From Martinezella calliandrae (lineage in GTDB: Bacteria; Pseudomonadota; Alphaproteobacteria; Rhizobiales; Rhizobiaceae), in assembly GCF_030272695.1 (NCBI RefSeq), contig NZ_JARFYN010000030.1:1-64000 (forward strand): a stretch of DNA of 64,000 nt, read 5' to 3'. Positions 9,154 through 18,264 of the stretch are shown piece by piece. The notes under the pieces are model-generated. The model made no database searches, had not been told where the DNA came from, and saw only the letters and a list, made by a program, of their open reading frames with translations. Numbering within the stretch: position 1 is the stretch's first letter; each line of letters begins with the position of its first letter. The translations under genes and the position numbers were made by a program.

Positions 9154-9429
9154 CGCGCAATCTCCCCCATCTGCATCGAAAGGGTTCTGGCCGCAGTCAC
9201 GTTCAAATCGGGGCGGTGTCGCTTTCGTCCGGCCTGATGCTGACTGCTTTTGACGAGCGAGCGGGGGGCCTCGCTCCGCTTGGATAAGAATAGTGCAAAG
9301 GCAGACACTATCCAGTCTTCTGTCGACTTCTTCAGGAAAACGCACGGCCGTTCGCCGACCAATATTCTGTGGATGCGGGGGAACCGTCATTCGTGGATGG
9401 GGGTTAAGTCCGCATAAGAGGAGATTATC

Positions 9430-9579
9430 ATGATCCGCAAGCTGAAGTCGGGTGAGTACCGCCTCTATTCGCGTAAGCTCGATCCGAAGACACACAAACG
9501 TAGAAATCTCGGTACGTTCAAGTCACGCGCGGAGGCTGAAAAGCATGAGCGCGAGGTGCAGTACTTTAAGCACCGCTAG
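9430..9579 (+). CDS. 49-residue conserved-looking basic protein
   Basis: ATG at 9430 with AAGAGGAG seven bases upstream; stop TAG at 9577. The product begins MIRKLKSGEYRLYSRKLDPK and continues with a RRNLGTFKSRAEAEKHEREV segment. It is highly basic and hydrophilic. I recall near-identical short proteins from many rhizobial genomes. The RLYSRK...G.RRNLGTF...AEAEKHER pattern resembles the arm-type DNA-binding N-terminus of tyrosine recombinases, but no catalytic domain is present, so it is a stand-alone small protein. Good codon usage and the strong ribosome site support expression. Function unknown. Confidence 0.7.
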   Translation: MIRKLKSGEYRLYSRKLDPKTHKRRNLGTFKSRAEAEKHEREVQYFKHR

Positions 9580-9868
9580 CCGCATTCATTGAAAACAACC
9601 GAATGCGGCGCGCCGAAACCATCTGAAACAGCATTGGCCACCACTCGCGGACTGGCAGAGCAGATTTGCGTCGGGTCGTCGTATTGCTGTCGCCAATGGA
9701 AGATATCTGACGACGAGGCGCCTCATTTAGATGCCCGAATAGGAGGCATCTCACAAAGTCCGCTCCTGTCCAATGCGGACGCGTTCGCAGACATTCGAAA
9801 AAATTTTCATTTCGAACGATAAAAATGGCAGGAATTCGCGTTAAGCATATGTTCGGGATGCGAGGAGC
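9580..9868. other. gene-free interval between two small genes
   Basis: No gene recognised. Together with the following repeat the gap is 338 bases. It contains an imperfect TTCGAA...TTCGAA arrangement near 9796-9820 and AT-richer sequence before the small secreted-protein gene, where its promoter is expected. Confidence 0.35.
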
Positions 9869-9908
9869 GTCCCAGATGACACTAGAAAGTCCCAGATGAC
9901 ACTAGAAA
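9869..9908. repeat. 20-bp perfect tandem duplication
   Basis: The unit GTCCCAGATGACACTAGAAA occurs twice, head to tail, at 9869-9888 and 9889-9908. The second copy ends directly before the GAGGA ribosome site of the small secreted-protein gene that starts at 9918. Exact identity suggests a recent slippage or duplication event, which has moved the promoter 20 bases further from the ribosome site. Confidence 0.95.
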
Positions 9909-9917
9909 GAGGACATC

Positions 9918-10184
9918 ATGAAAAAGTTGCTTATCGTAGCCTTCACTTCCGCGGCGGCGCTAATTGCAATTGCTCCTACTGCTGATGCGGCTCAAGGATG
10001 TGGCGCGGGATTTCATCGCGGTCCCAATGGCTACTGCCGTCCAAACCCCGAACCCCGCGGCGCGGTTGTTGTCGTGCCCGCAAATCCGCGAGTTGGCGTT
10101 TATTATCATGGACACGGCTACTGGGATGGCCACCGCTACTGGGTCCATCGTGAACCTTACCGCGGCGGTTGGCGCTACTACTGA
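9918..10184 (+). CDS. small secreted GCG_CRPN-type protein
   Basis: 88 residues. A signal peptide (MKKLLIVAFTSAAALIAIAP, cleavage after ADA) is followed by the motif GCGAGFHRGPNGYCRPN, the hallmark of the GCG_CRPN prefix seen in small exported proteins of alphaproteobacteria. The C-terminus is rich in Tyr, Trp, His, Gly and Arg (HGHGYWDGHRYWVHREPYRG). Ribosome site GAGGA is eight bases before the ATG. A strong hairpin follows. The mature protein is about 65 residues; a cell-envelope or metal-related role is possible, but function is unknown. Confidence 0.75.
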   Translation: MKKLLIVAFTSAAALIAIAPTADAAQGCGAGFHRGPNGYCRPNPEPRGAVVVVPANPRVGVYYHGHGYWDGHRYWVHREPYRGGWRYY

Positions 10185-10197
10185 GACGCGGCATCGC

Positions 10198-10221
10198 TGG
10201 GTCGGTTGATTGACCGACCCA
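10198..10221. terminator. hairpin between convergent genes
   Basis: Perfect nine-base-pair stem TGGGTCGGT/ACCGACCCA with a six-base loop, located 14 bases after the secreted-protein stop and 43 bases from the cyclase stop on the other strand. Only short T runs flank it, so termination is likely but its efficiency is uncertain. Confidence 0.65.
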
Positions 10222-10263
10222 TTTGCGGAAAGGGCGCGACTTTGACCGGTTACGCCAGGTTGC

Positions 10264-12039
10264 CTATTTTTCAATGTGCCACGACCCGTCCCAATCTTGG
10301 GGGGGCGGATTCATCTTGAGGCTTTCGATGCGCTTCAGCAGACCCGAGGATGGTCCGTCACCGGGCATCACCTCCAGCGAAGCCTTCAGCGCGCGAAGTG
10401 CATCTTCCCATCGCCGTTCGCGATATGCCGCAAGCCCTTCCCGGTAGTAGTCCCGTGATGCCAATCGTTCGGGTGCCAGCTCGCCATTGCGTCCAAGCAC
10501 CTCAAAAACCGCCTCCGGATGGGTTTGGCCTGCGACCACGATGCGATCGACTTCCCGGAACTCGAGTGCAGTTCCGGCTGCGACCATAGTTCTCTCGCAT
10601 ACCAGATTGCGGGTGCCGTAGACCTTGTTTGCGCCTTCCAGGCGTGAGGCGAGATTTACCACGTCGCCCATCACCGTATAGCTCATCATGATGTCGGAGC
10701 CGATGCTTCCGACCAATGCTTCGCCCGTTGCAACGCCTATCCGCAAATCGCATTTTTCCATCGGCGTGCCGCGGACACCCAGCAAATTAGGGATTTCCCG
10801 ACGCAACGTGTCAATGCGCTCAATCATTTCCATGGTGGCGAGACACGCAAGTCGCGCGTGATCTTCCTCGTCAACGAATGGAGGACCCCAATAGGCCATG
10901 ATGCCGTCGCCGATATATTTGTCGATGATCCCGCGGTTGGTTCGAATAGGTTCGGACATGACGGAGAAGTAGCGGTTCATGACCTTGACAAGACCTTGGG
11001 GCACCAAGCCTTCGCTGAGGCTCGTAAATCCCTTCAGATCGCAGAATAATACCGTCATCAACCTGCGCTGACCTTCCGCTGCAGTCAGGTTCGGCCGATC
11101 GATAAGGCCCTCCACAACGCGGGGATCGATATATTTGCCAAAAGTTTCCTTGACGCGTTGGTTGGCACGCAACTGCACGACCATCCGGTTGAACGCAGCC
11201 GCCAGTTCTCCGATTTCGTCGCGCGTCGCTACATCGATAGGTTGGTCGAGATGGCCGGCCTCGACAGCGCGCGTGCCCTCCAGCAACTGCCGGACGGAGC
11301 GAATTATACCTCCACTTACTAGGTTGGCGAAAACTAACCCGACGACCGCGGCAAGCAGCGTCGCGATCGCTGAGATCAGGACCGCCCGAGACTGTTCCAT
11401 CCGAATCGTTGCGATCGCGCCATCGCTCACTTTCAGCATTTCCTGCCGAAGAGTGTCGATCCTTTGATCAAGTTCGTCACGGAACGCGTCAACCCGCGGA
11501 AGGTGATCTCTTACACCGCCAAAGTCTCGTGCATCGAGGAGTGTAAGCAAATGCCACGTTTCCTGGCGCAGAAGACTGCGACCGTCACTCATCAGACTGT
11601 CGATCCTAGTCTCGATGCGTGCCAGCGCCGCATTGTCCGACGGCGTATTGGCATCAGCAATGATCGCGTCGATGAGTTGACGCGCGGCCCGCGCCTCACG
11701 GTCAATTTCCGCGCCTTTTGCGTCGTACAACTGCTGGCGTGCCGTATATCCCGTCTCATCGGGCGGCTGCTGCATCTTGGCAATCACCATGCGACGCAGC
11801 GCGAGAGCTCTTTCAAGCGACAGCACATGGATACGCGTCAAATGCTCGTTAGCCGGATTGTACCTCGCTGTCAGCTCGTCGAGCAGATGGCCGAGCCGCC
11901 CAACCATCACCATTGACAGCACGGAAGTCGCCATCATGAGGATGATCAAGCCAGCGGCAATCGAAACGATCCGCCTCCTGATTGACTGCTTGATCATCGA
12001 GCCAGAAAAGTTCCTTAAGTTCTGGAAAAGTGAGAGCAT
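10264..12039 (-). CDS. membrane adenylate/guanylate cyclase with HAMP domain
   Basis: 591 residues. Layout: a first membrane helix (IVSIAAGLIILMMATSVLSM), a helical periplasmic sensor of about 170 residues, a second membrane helix (AVLISAIATLLAAVVGLVFA), a HAMP linker (...RAVEAGHLDQPIDVATRDEIGELAAAFN) and a class III nucleotide cyclase catalytic domain. Both metal-binding aspartates are present (VLFCDLKGFTSLSEG and KYIGDGIMAYWGPP), and so is the N..R transition-state segment (GDVVNLASRLEG). A short TPR-like C-terminal tail follows. The start may be 12039 or the ATG at 11997. It probably makes cAMP in response to a periplasmic signal. A cyclic-nucleotide-binding transporter lies 1.2 kb away. 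Confidence 0.88.
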   Translation of the reverse strand: MLSLFQNLRNFSGSMIKQSIRRRIVSIAAGLIILMMATSVLSMVMVGRLGHLLDELTARYNPANEHLTRIHVLSLERALALRRMVIAKMQQPPDETGYTARQQLYDAKGAEIDREARAARQLIDAIIADANTPSDNAALARIETRIDSLMSDGRSLLRQETWHLLTLLDARDFGGVRDHLPRVDAFRDELDQRIDTLRQEMLKVSDGAIATIRMEQSRAVLISAIATLLAAVVGLVFANLVSGGIIRSVRQLLEGTRAVEAGHLDQPIDVATRDEIGELAAAFNRMVVQLRANQRVKETFGKYIDPRVVEGLIDRPNLTAAEGQRRLMTVLFCDLKGFTSLSEGLVPQGLVKVMNRYFSVMSEPIRTNRGIIDKYIGDGIMAYWGPPFVDEEDHARLACLATMEMIERIDTLRREIPNLLGVRGTPMEKCDLRIGVATGEALVGSIGSDIMMSYTVMGDVVNLASRLEGANKVYGTRNLVCERTMVAAGTALEFREVDRIVVAGQTHPEAVFEVLGRNGELAPERLASRDYYREGLAAYRERRWEDALRALKASLEVMPGDGPSSGLLKRIESLKMNPPPQDWDGSWHIEK

Positions 12040-12326
12040 TTGAAATGTTTATTCCCCCCGGTACACTCACCTCAATCCCGCTCGGATTGTCGTAACACAA
12101 AGCTGCCTGTGGTAGAAGGTGACCGGCGTTCCAGTCGAGCCGAGGCGCATCTCAAATGCGAACCCCAAAAGGTCGGCTTCGCGGCCAGTTCTACGAACCA
12201 AGCTAACAAAGCCAAGCGCCGAAGATATTTCGTGGACCGTGAGAATTGCGTGTATTCCACTCTTTCAGCAGAGGCCGAATCCGGCATAGGTTGGGTGGAC
12301 GCAACTTCAGACAAGGCTGAGGCTTC

Positions 12327-13235
12327 ATGGCAACGCATCGTTTCGCTCCGACGGCCTATTACAACGTCATCGGCTCTCTTCCTCCGGCATTGCACATTGC
12401 CGATGGCGACACGGTGATCACGGAGACGCTCGATGCCGCCGGTTACGACCAGAACGGAGTCCAGAGAGCTACCGGCCCGAATCCCATGAACGGTCCGATT
12501 TTTGTTGAAAGCGCGGGACGGGGAGATTCATTGAAGGTCGAGATCCTCGGCATGGTGCCGACGCGCGACACGGGCTTCACCCGGAGCGTCGTTGCCGGCA
12601 ATGTCGTTGACCCTGAAGACGTGCGGACGCTGCCGCCGAGCGAAAAGGTGATCTGGCAAATCGATCGCCAGGCATTGACGGCCAGGCTTTCCGAACCCGT
12701 CGCCGGTCTTCAGTCTTTTGTACTGCCGCTGTCGCCAATGATCGGTTGCTTCGGCGTCGCGCCATCGCTTGGCCAGGCCATATCCACCGCCACCAGCGGT
12801 GAATTCGGCGGCAATATGGATTACCGGCTGCTCGCGCCCGGCACGACGATCTGGTTTCCGGTATCAGCGCCGGGTGCGCTCTTCTTCCTGGGAGACTGCC
12901 ATGCCGTACAAGGCGATGGCGAGATCGTCGGGACCGGCATCGAGACCACCTTCGAGGTGACGGTACGGCTCAGCGTCGAAAAGAAGAAAATCATCTGGCC
13001 GCGTGGCGAAACGGCGAACGACATTTTCACGATCGGCAACGCCCGACCGCTTGATCAGGCGCTGCAGCATGCAACCAGCGAAATGCTTCGCTGGCTGGCC
13101 AGCGACTATGGACTCGACAAGACCGCCGCCAGCCATCTGCTGGGCCAGGTCGTGCGCTATGACGTCGGGAATGTTTTCGATCCGGCCTATACGATGGCCT
13201 GCCGTGTTTCGAAGACCTGGCTGGCCGGGCGGTAG
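12327..13235 (+). CDS. acetamidase/formamidase family protein
   Basis: 302 residues, the normal length for the FmdA/AmdA family, which hydrolyses small amides to acid and ammonia. Recognisable blocks are GDTVITETLDAAG, NPMNGPIFVESAGRGDSLKV, the GEFGGNMDYR motif and the metal-site segment FFLGDCHAVQGDGEIVGTGIE. The ATG follows GAGG by five bases. It stands alone, ending 13 bases from the convergent antiporter gene. Formamide or short aliphatic amides are likely substrates by family, but specificity cannot be read. Confidence 0.88.
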   Translation: MATHRFAPTAYYNVIGSLPPALHIADGDTVITETLDAAGYDQNGVQRATGPNPMNGPIFVESAGRGDSLKVEILGMVPTRDTGFTRSVVAGNVVDPEDVRTLPPSEKVIWQIDRQALTARLSEPVAGLQSFVLPLSPMIGCFGVAPSLGQAISTATSGEFGGNMDYRLLAPGTTIWFPVSAPGALFFLGDCHAVQGDGEIVGTGIETTFEVTVRLSVEKKKIIWPRGETANDIFTIGNARPLDQALQHATSEMLRWLASDYGLDKTAASHLLGQVVRYDVGNVFDPAYTMACRVSKTWLAGR

Positions 13236-13248
13236 GCCTTCGACCTGA

Positions 13249-14991
13249 TCAGCTGGCGTCTAGCGATTGATCCCGCCGTTGGCGCGAGACGTTCATCTCC
13301 TGGCGCTGTCGGGCCATGCTGCTGACGGCGGCGCGCAGCCGCGGGTGGCGGGACATGAACAGGTTGAAATCGCGACGTTCCAGCACGAGGAACTGACAAA
13401 AGTCGACCGCCACTACATCGGCGGTGCGCCGTGCGCCCGTCAATAGCGCCATCTCGCCGAAGAACGAGCCGGCGTTGAGTGGAATCTCGTCATCCTCGAA
13501 CTGTACTTCGACCGCACCGGACGCAATGAAATACATGCTGTCGCCCCGGTCACCGGTGCGGATGACACGATCACCGGGCGATGCTGACCTTGGCCGGAAG
13601 AGCAGCAGAAGTTCTTCTTGCGCGTTCTCATCGATCTTGTCGAACATCGGAAATGTCTCGATCAACTGCTCAATTTCCAGATGATGCTGACGATCTCGCG
13701 CCTCTCGCTGCGCGCCGATGATGGCCAGTTCACGGCGCAGCCTATCGTGCTTTGCTGCACCGTAGCCGTTTGCCAGTGCCGGCCACCGCGAAAAGGTCCA
13801 TTTCTCCAGCCTTTCAACGCCAGCGAAAACCAGCGGGTTGAGCGTAATCGACAAAATGGCGCCAGCTAGGATCAGATCCTGCCCCTCGCGCGACAGGAGA
13901 CCTAGCGAGACGCCAAGGCCGGCCAGGATAAAAGAAAATTCTCCGATCTGGGCAAGCCCGGCCGAAACTGCAAAACCCATACTGGCGGGATAGCGCAGCA
14001 ACAGCACGACGCAAAAAGAGATCAGCGGTTTGCCGAGAATGATGAGAGCGAGCACCCCGAGGATCATCAGCGGTTCGCGCAGCAGCACCGACGGGTCGAA
14101 GAGCATACCGACAGAAACGAAGAACAACACCGAGAAGGCATTCTGCAACGGCAGGGAATCGGCCGCAGCCCGATGGCTGAGGCGGGATTCGCTCATGATG
14201 AGGCCGGCGAAGAACGCGCCGAGCGCGAAAGACACGCCGAATATCTCCGCAGCTCCAAAAGCGATGCCGAGTGCAATGGCAAGAACGGACAGGGTAAAGA
14301 GTTCGCGTGACCCCGTCCGTGCGACCGAGGTCAACAGCCAGGGCACGATCTTCGGGCCGATGAAAATCGCAACGGCGGCAAAGGCTGCTACCTTGACGAG
14401 GGTGATGGCGATGGTCAGCTCGATCGACCCGGTCATTGCGTGGGCGCCAGCATCGGCATGGCCACCAAGAACTCCGGCGAAAGCCGGCAGCAGCACAAGC
14501 GCCAGCACCATCGCCAAATCCTCGACGATCAGCCAACCGACGGCGACCCGGCCATTGGGCGAACTCACCAGGTTGCGCTCCTCCAGCGCCTTCAGCAGCA
14601 CGACGGTACTGGCGACAGCGAGGCTCAAGCCGAAGACAAGACCGGCGCCGATGCCCCAGCCCCACAGTGACGTCAGGCCAATGCCCAAGAGTGTGGCGAT
14701 GGCGATCTGACCGACGGCACCGGGAATTGCTACTCCACGCACGGCGAGCAGATCAGCCGCCGAAAAATGCAGGCCGACTCCAAACATCAAGAGAATGACG
14801 CCTATTTCAGCCAGTTGCGACGCAAGAGCGGCGTCGGCAACAAAACCCGGCGTAGACGAGCCGATCATTACGCCGGCAACGAGGTATCCAACAAGCGGCG
14901 GCAGATGCAGCCGGTCGGCGAGATAGCCGAAAATGGCCGCAAACACGAAACCGGCGGCGATTAGTGCTATCAATGCGACGTCGTGCGGCAC
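13249..14991 (-). CDS. Kef/YbaL-type cation:proton antiporter with C-terminal cyclic-nucleotide-binding domain
   Basis: 580 residues. The first ~390 form a CPA2-type antiporter with 12-13 membrane helices (opening LIALIAAGFVFAAIFGYLAD; GYLVAGVMIGSSTPG; LIVEDLAMVLALVLLPAF with the transport-site ED). Instead of the usual TrkA-N nucleotide-binding domain, the C-terminus from about residue 450 is a cyclic-nucleotide-binding fold (PGDRVIRTGDRGDSMYFIASGAVEV, then NAGSFFGEMALLTGARRTADVVA). FGEMALL-x-x-x-RR-A is the phosphate-binding cassette with its key Glu and Arg. The protein probably moves K+ or Na+ against protons and is gated by cAMP or cGMP. Its gene converges on the amidase gene. Confidence 0.87.
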   Translation of the reverse strand: MPHDVALIALIAAGFVFAAIFGYLADRLHLPPLVGYLVAGVMIGSSTPGFVADAALASQLAEIGVILLMFGVGLHFSAADLLAVRGVAIPGAVGQIAIATLLGIGLTSLWGWGIGAGLVFGLSLAVASTVVLLKALEERNLVSSPNGRVAVGWLIVEDLAMVLALVLLPAFAGVLGGHADAGAHAMTGSIELTIAITLVKVAAFAAVAIFIGPKIVPWLLTSVARTGSRELFTLSVLAIALGIAFGAAEIFGVSFALGAFFAGLIMSESRLSHRAAADSLPLQNAFSVLFFVSVGMLFDPSVLLREPLMILGVLALIILGKPLISFCVVLLLRYPASMGFAVSAGLAQIGEFSFILAGLGVSLGLLSREGQDLILAGAILSITLNPLVFAGVERLEKWTFSRWPALANGYGAAKHDRLRRELAIIGAQREARDRQHHLEIEQLIETFPMFDKIDENAQEELLLLFRPRSASPGDRVIRTGDRGDSMYFIASGAVEVQFEDDEIPLNAGSFFGEMALLTGARRTADVVAVDFCQFLVLERRDFNLFMSRHPRLRAAVSSMARQRQEMNVSRQRRDQSLDAS

Positions 14992-15143
14992 AGCGTCCCT
15001 TCCGTTTTACGGCGTTGCCGCCCAATTCTCTCTGTTTGAAACTACGCTAGCATCGCTTTTGCGGACACGTCTACGGTTTCGGGCATGATCCAGATAAACC
15101 TGGCGTGTTTTCGGACGCGATCCTGCGAAGCTAAAAAGGCAAT

Positions 15144-15171
15144 CCGCCGCGCCATTTTAGGAGCGCGGCGG
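15144..15171 (-). terminator. rho-independent terminator of the dehydrogenase gene
   Basis: Nine-base-pair GC stem CCGCCGCGC/GCGCGGCGG with a ten-base loop, ten bases past the stop of the dehydrogenase at 15182. On the minus strand a TTTTT run follows a few bases later. Confidence 0.7.
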
Positions 15172-15181
15172 CGAGAGATGC

Positions 15182-16228
15182 TTATTGATCCAGAACGATC
15201 TGCAGCTTCACGTCGCTCGGCCGGGCTTCCACGGCACGATTGAAGGCTTCGATCGACTGCTCGAATTTGAAGGTTTCGGAGATCAGCGGCTTCAGATCGA
15301 CACGACCGGAAGCGATCAGCGCGATGGAACGTTCATATTGATGTGCATAACGGAAGACGGTCTCGACGCGGATTTCTTTCGTCGATGCCGTCGAGACATC
15401 GAAACCGACCGGTGCGACCGGCAGACCGACAGCGACGATAACCCCACCGGGACGCGGCAATTCCATCACAGTTTCCCAGGCCTTGGGCGAGCCCGAGCAT
15501 TCGAACACGACATCGGCGCCCCAGCCGTCGGTCAGACGATTGACCTCTTCGACTAGGTTCTTCTCACGGATATTGACCGGGATCACACCCTGGTACTGGG
15601 CGGCGATATCGAGCTTCGGCTGGGCAAGATCGGCAACGATGGCGCGGGCGCAGCCCCCTGCAAGCGCAGCAATGGCAACCATGGTGCCGATCGGGCCAGC
15701 CCCAAGGACGACGGCGGTATCGCCGGGTGTGATCTTCGCCTTGGTGGCGGCCTGCATGCCGACCGCGAAAGGCTCGACCATCGCACCCTCACCGAAGCTG
15801 ACATTATCGGGCAGCTTGAAGGTATAATTGGCCGGATGCACCACGAAGGGCGTCAGAACGCCATGGATGGGCGGCGTCGCCCAGAAGGTGACGGCGGGAT
15901 CGACATTGTACATGCCAAGACGGCTGGCCTTCGAATTGGGATCGGCAATACCGGGTTCCATACAGACGCGGTCGCCGACTTTCAAATGCGTCACATCCGC
16001 GCCGACTTCGACGATCGTGCCGGCTGCCTCATGGCCGAGCACCATCGGCGCATTGACGACGAAGGGGCCGATGCGGCCGTGCGTGTAATAGTGCACGTCC
16101 GATCCGCAGACGCCGACCGTATGGATCTTGATCTTCACCTGACCCAGCCCGACCTCCTGCGGCAGGTCGATATCACGTAGCGCCAGCTCGTGCTGACGCT
16201 CCAGTACCAGGGCACGCATCTTGCTCAT
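15182..16228 (-). CDS. zinc-dependent polyol dehydrogenase (xylitol/sorbitol dehydrogenase type)
   Basis: 348 residues from the ATG at 16228 (AGAGGAAA ribosome site upstream). It is a medium-chain NAD-dependent dehydrogenase. The catalytic zinc site is GVCGSDVHYYTHG, followed by GHEAAGTIVEVG and the Glu in VEPFAVGMQA. The Rossmann motif is VLGAGPIGTMVAIAAL with an acidic residue after strand 2 (IVADLAQPK), indicating NAD preference. The structural-zinc cysteine cluster of the family is missing, as in the short sorbitol/xylitol dehydrogenase branch. Xylitol, sorbitol or a related polyol is the likely substrate, oxidised to the ketose. No transporter or kinase is adjacent, so the pathway is unresolved. 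Confidence 0.85.
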   Translation of the reverse strand: MSKMRALVLERQHELALRDIDLPQEVGLGQVKIKIHTVGVCGSDVHYYTHGRIGPFVVNAPMVLGHEAAGTIVEVGADVTHLKVGDRVCMEPGIADPNSKASRLGMYNVDPAVTFWATPPIHGVLTPFVVHPANYTFKLPDNVSFGEGAMVEPFAVGMQAATKAKITPGDTAVVLGAGPIGTMVAIAALAGGCARAIVADLAQPKLDIAAQYQGVIPVNIREKNLVEEVNRLTDGWGADVVFECSGSPKAWETVMELPRPGGVIVAVGLPVAPVGFDVSTASTKEIRVETVFRYAHQYERSIALIASGRVDLKPLISETFKFEQSIEAFNRAVEARPSDVKLQIVLDQ

Positions 16229-16679
16229 CACGTCTTTCCTCTGTTCGCAAGCAATTTCCCATCCCCGCGAAACCGCGAAGAAACCTTCGTTCGTTATATA
16301 GCCACGGCCGCTGCCGCCAAGCGATCTTTCTGCGAAGAAAGGGGCAAATTGAGGCAGCTTTGCACAGGACGGTCGAACCGCCCACCAATCCAATGGATTA
16401 GGCCACCCTTGTTAAAGGCAATTCTATTATTAGTATTGACTAGCGTTTGATTTTATTGCCTTTTAGCACGCGGAGAACGGGGAGACATGTAAAATGGTAT
16501 ATGACTGGACCGGTCAGCGCACGCGCCGCATAAAAATGTTGCGTACGGCGAGCATAACTGTGCTTCTTCTTCTTTTGATCGCAGTGCCCGCCCTGCTCAT
16601 GCGATATAACCTGATACACTATCATTTTTGAGAGGCCGGGCGGCGACAAGGCGCGATCCCCACATGCCATGGCGGCCGT
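16229..16679. other. gene-free interval of 451 bases upstream of the polyol dehydrogenase
   Basis: No gene supported on either strand. The inverted repeat AATCC-AAT-GGATT at 16387-16399 is a candidate operator for the dehydrogenase, about 160 bases upstream of its start. The stretch 16420-16465 is notably AT-rich compared with its surroundings, as expected for a promoter region. Confidence 0.35.
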
Positions 16680-18143
16680 TCATGCCGCCTTTTTCGCAGC
16701 TGGCTTCGGCTTGCGCGAAACATTGTCGCCGGCCTTCGGATCGAGCGGAAGGCAATCGACAACGGCGAGCAAAGCGATAATCCCGAGCATGACGAAAGCC
16801 AGGCGGAATTCGATGGCGATGATCCCGTTCATGCCGAGCGGCGCGCTGATCGCTTGACCGAGACGGATGCCGATGGCACCGACAGCGATCCCCATCCCCA
16901 TGGTCACCTGAAAAGCCGTGCTGAACACCGTGTTGGCGCCCGTCATCTGCTGCGGCGGGATGTCAGCAAAGGCGATGGTGTTCAGCGCCGTGAAATGCAT
17001 CGACCGGCACATGCCGCCGATGAACAGCACCGGGATGACGAACCAGAGAGACGTATCCGGCGAAAACAATGCGCAGGCAGCGATGAAGATCGCATTGAGG
17101 ATACCGTTGACCACCAGCACCGGCTTGAAACCGAAGCGCCTCAGGATCGGTGTCGTAGCCGGCTTCATCGCAAGATTGCCGGCAAAGACCGCCAAGGTCA
17201 GCATGCCAGCGTGAAAGGCACTGAGCCCGAAACCGACCTGGAACATCAGCGGCAGCAGGAAAGGCACAGCACCAATGGCGACGCGAAAAAGCGAGCCGCC
17301 GGAGATGGTGATGGCAAAGGTCGAGTGCTTCAACCCCACAAGCTCGATCAGAGGATGTTCAGTTCGCCGAAAATGGAACACGGCAGCGGCCAGAAGAACG
17401 AAGCCGACAATGACATAGGTCCAGGCTTCCAGCCACACCGGATCGGGACGACCGATCAGCTCCAAACCATAGGTCAGGCTCGCCAGCCCGAAACCGCTGA
17501 TGACGAAGCCAGTCCAATCGAAGGGCGGCCGCGCGTCGTTCTTGGTCTGCGGGATCAGCATAAGGGCGAAGACGAATGCCAACATGCCGAGCGGCAGATT
17601 GAGGAAGAAGATCCAGCGCCAGGTCGCATGATCGGTGATGAAGCCGCCGAGCGGCGGCCCCAGAATGGGCGCCACCAGCGCCGGCCAGGTGATCGTCGCG
17701 ATTGCCGAGATCAACTGGTCCTTCGGCGTATTGTTGAGAACCACAAGGCGGCCGACCGGCACCATCATCGCACCGCCGATACCTTGGAGGATCCGCATGG
17801 CGACAAAGGAGCCGACGCCATTGGCAAAACCGCAGAGAACGGAAGCCAATGTGAAGATGACGACGGCAGTGGTGAATACGACGCGGGCGCCGAAACGATC
17901 GCTGATCCAGCCGCTGATCGGAATGAAGACCCCGAGCGTCAGCAGATAGGCGCTCATACCGATATTGAGGTCGACTGGTCGGGCACCGAACGACACGGCC
18001 ATCTGCGGCAGCGCAGTGGCGATGACGGTGCCATCAAGATTTTCCATGAAGAAGGCGCCGGCCACGAGCAGTGCAATCAGCAGCGGGCGCCAATTGGATA
18101 CCTTAGTTACCTCCCCCCGCCTGCGCGTGGACATATCAGTCAT
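16680..18143 (-). CDS. DHA2-family MFS drug-exporter-like transporter
   Basis: 487 residues with about 14 hydrophobic segments. Motif A is partly visible (GWISDRFGARVVF), motif C-like GGAMMVPVGRLVVLNN follows, and the N-terminal acidic helix LLVAGAFFMENLDGTVIATALP is the DHA2 signature. Members export drugs, dyes, bile salts or metabolites using the proton gradient. No periplasmic adaptor gene is adjacent, so it probably works as a single-component inner-membrane pump. It lies at the left edge of a pseudogene-rich stretch, with a GntR regulator about 1.1 kb away. Confidence 0.85.
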   Translation of the reverse strand: MTDMSTRRRGEVTKVSNWRPLLIALLVAGAFFMENLDGTVIATALPQMAVSFGARPVDLNIGMSAYLLTLGVFIPISGWISDRFGARVVFTTAVVIFTLASVLCGFANGVGSFVAMRILQGIGGAMMVPVGRLVVLNNTPKDQLISAIATITWPALVAPILGPPLGGFITDHATWRWIFFLNLPLGMLAFVFALMLIPQTKNDARPPFDWTGFVISGFGLASLTYGLELIGRPDPVWLEAWTYVIVGFVLLAAAVFHFRRTEHPLIELVGLKHSTFAITISGGSLFRVAIGAVPFLLPLMFQVGFGLSAFHAGMLTLAVFAGNLAMKPATTPILRRFGFKPVLVVNGILNAIFIAACALFSPDTSLWFVIPVLFIGGMCRSMHFTALNTIAFADIPPQQMTGANTVFSTAFQVTMGMGIAVGAIGIRLGQAISAPLGMNGIIAIEFRLAFVMLGIIALLAVVDCLPLDPKAGDNVSRKPKPAAKKAA

Positions 18144-18264
18144 TCAAAAATTGCTCCGAATCCGCCACACATCCCCTGCTATTTATACGGTTCGGAACCG
18201 CTTTCGATAGACCGAAATCGTCCCATCATTCGACAGGACGATCACGTTTCGCTTAATGGCCGGA

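Noticed and set aside
16629..16700. GGCGGC/GCCGCC hairpin at the end of the transporter gene
   Set aside because: The stop codon lies in the loop and no T run follows, so a terminator is not supported.
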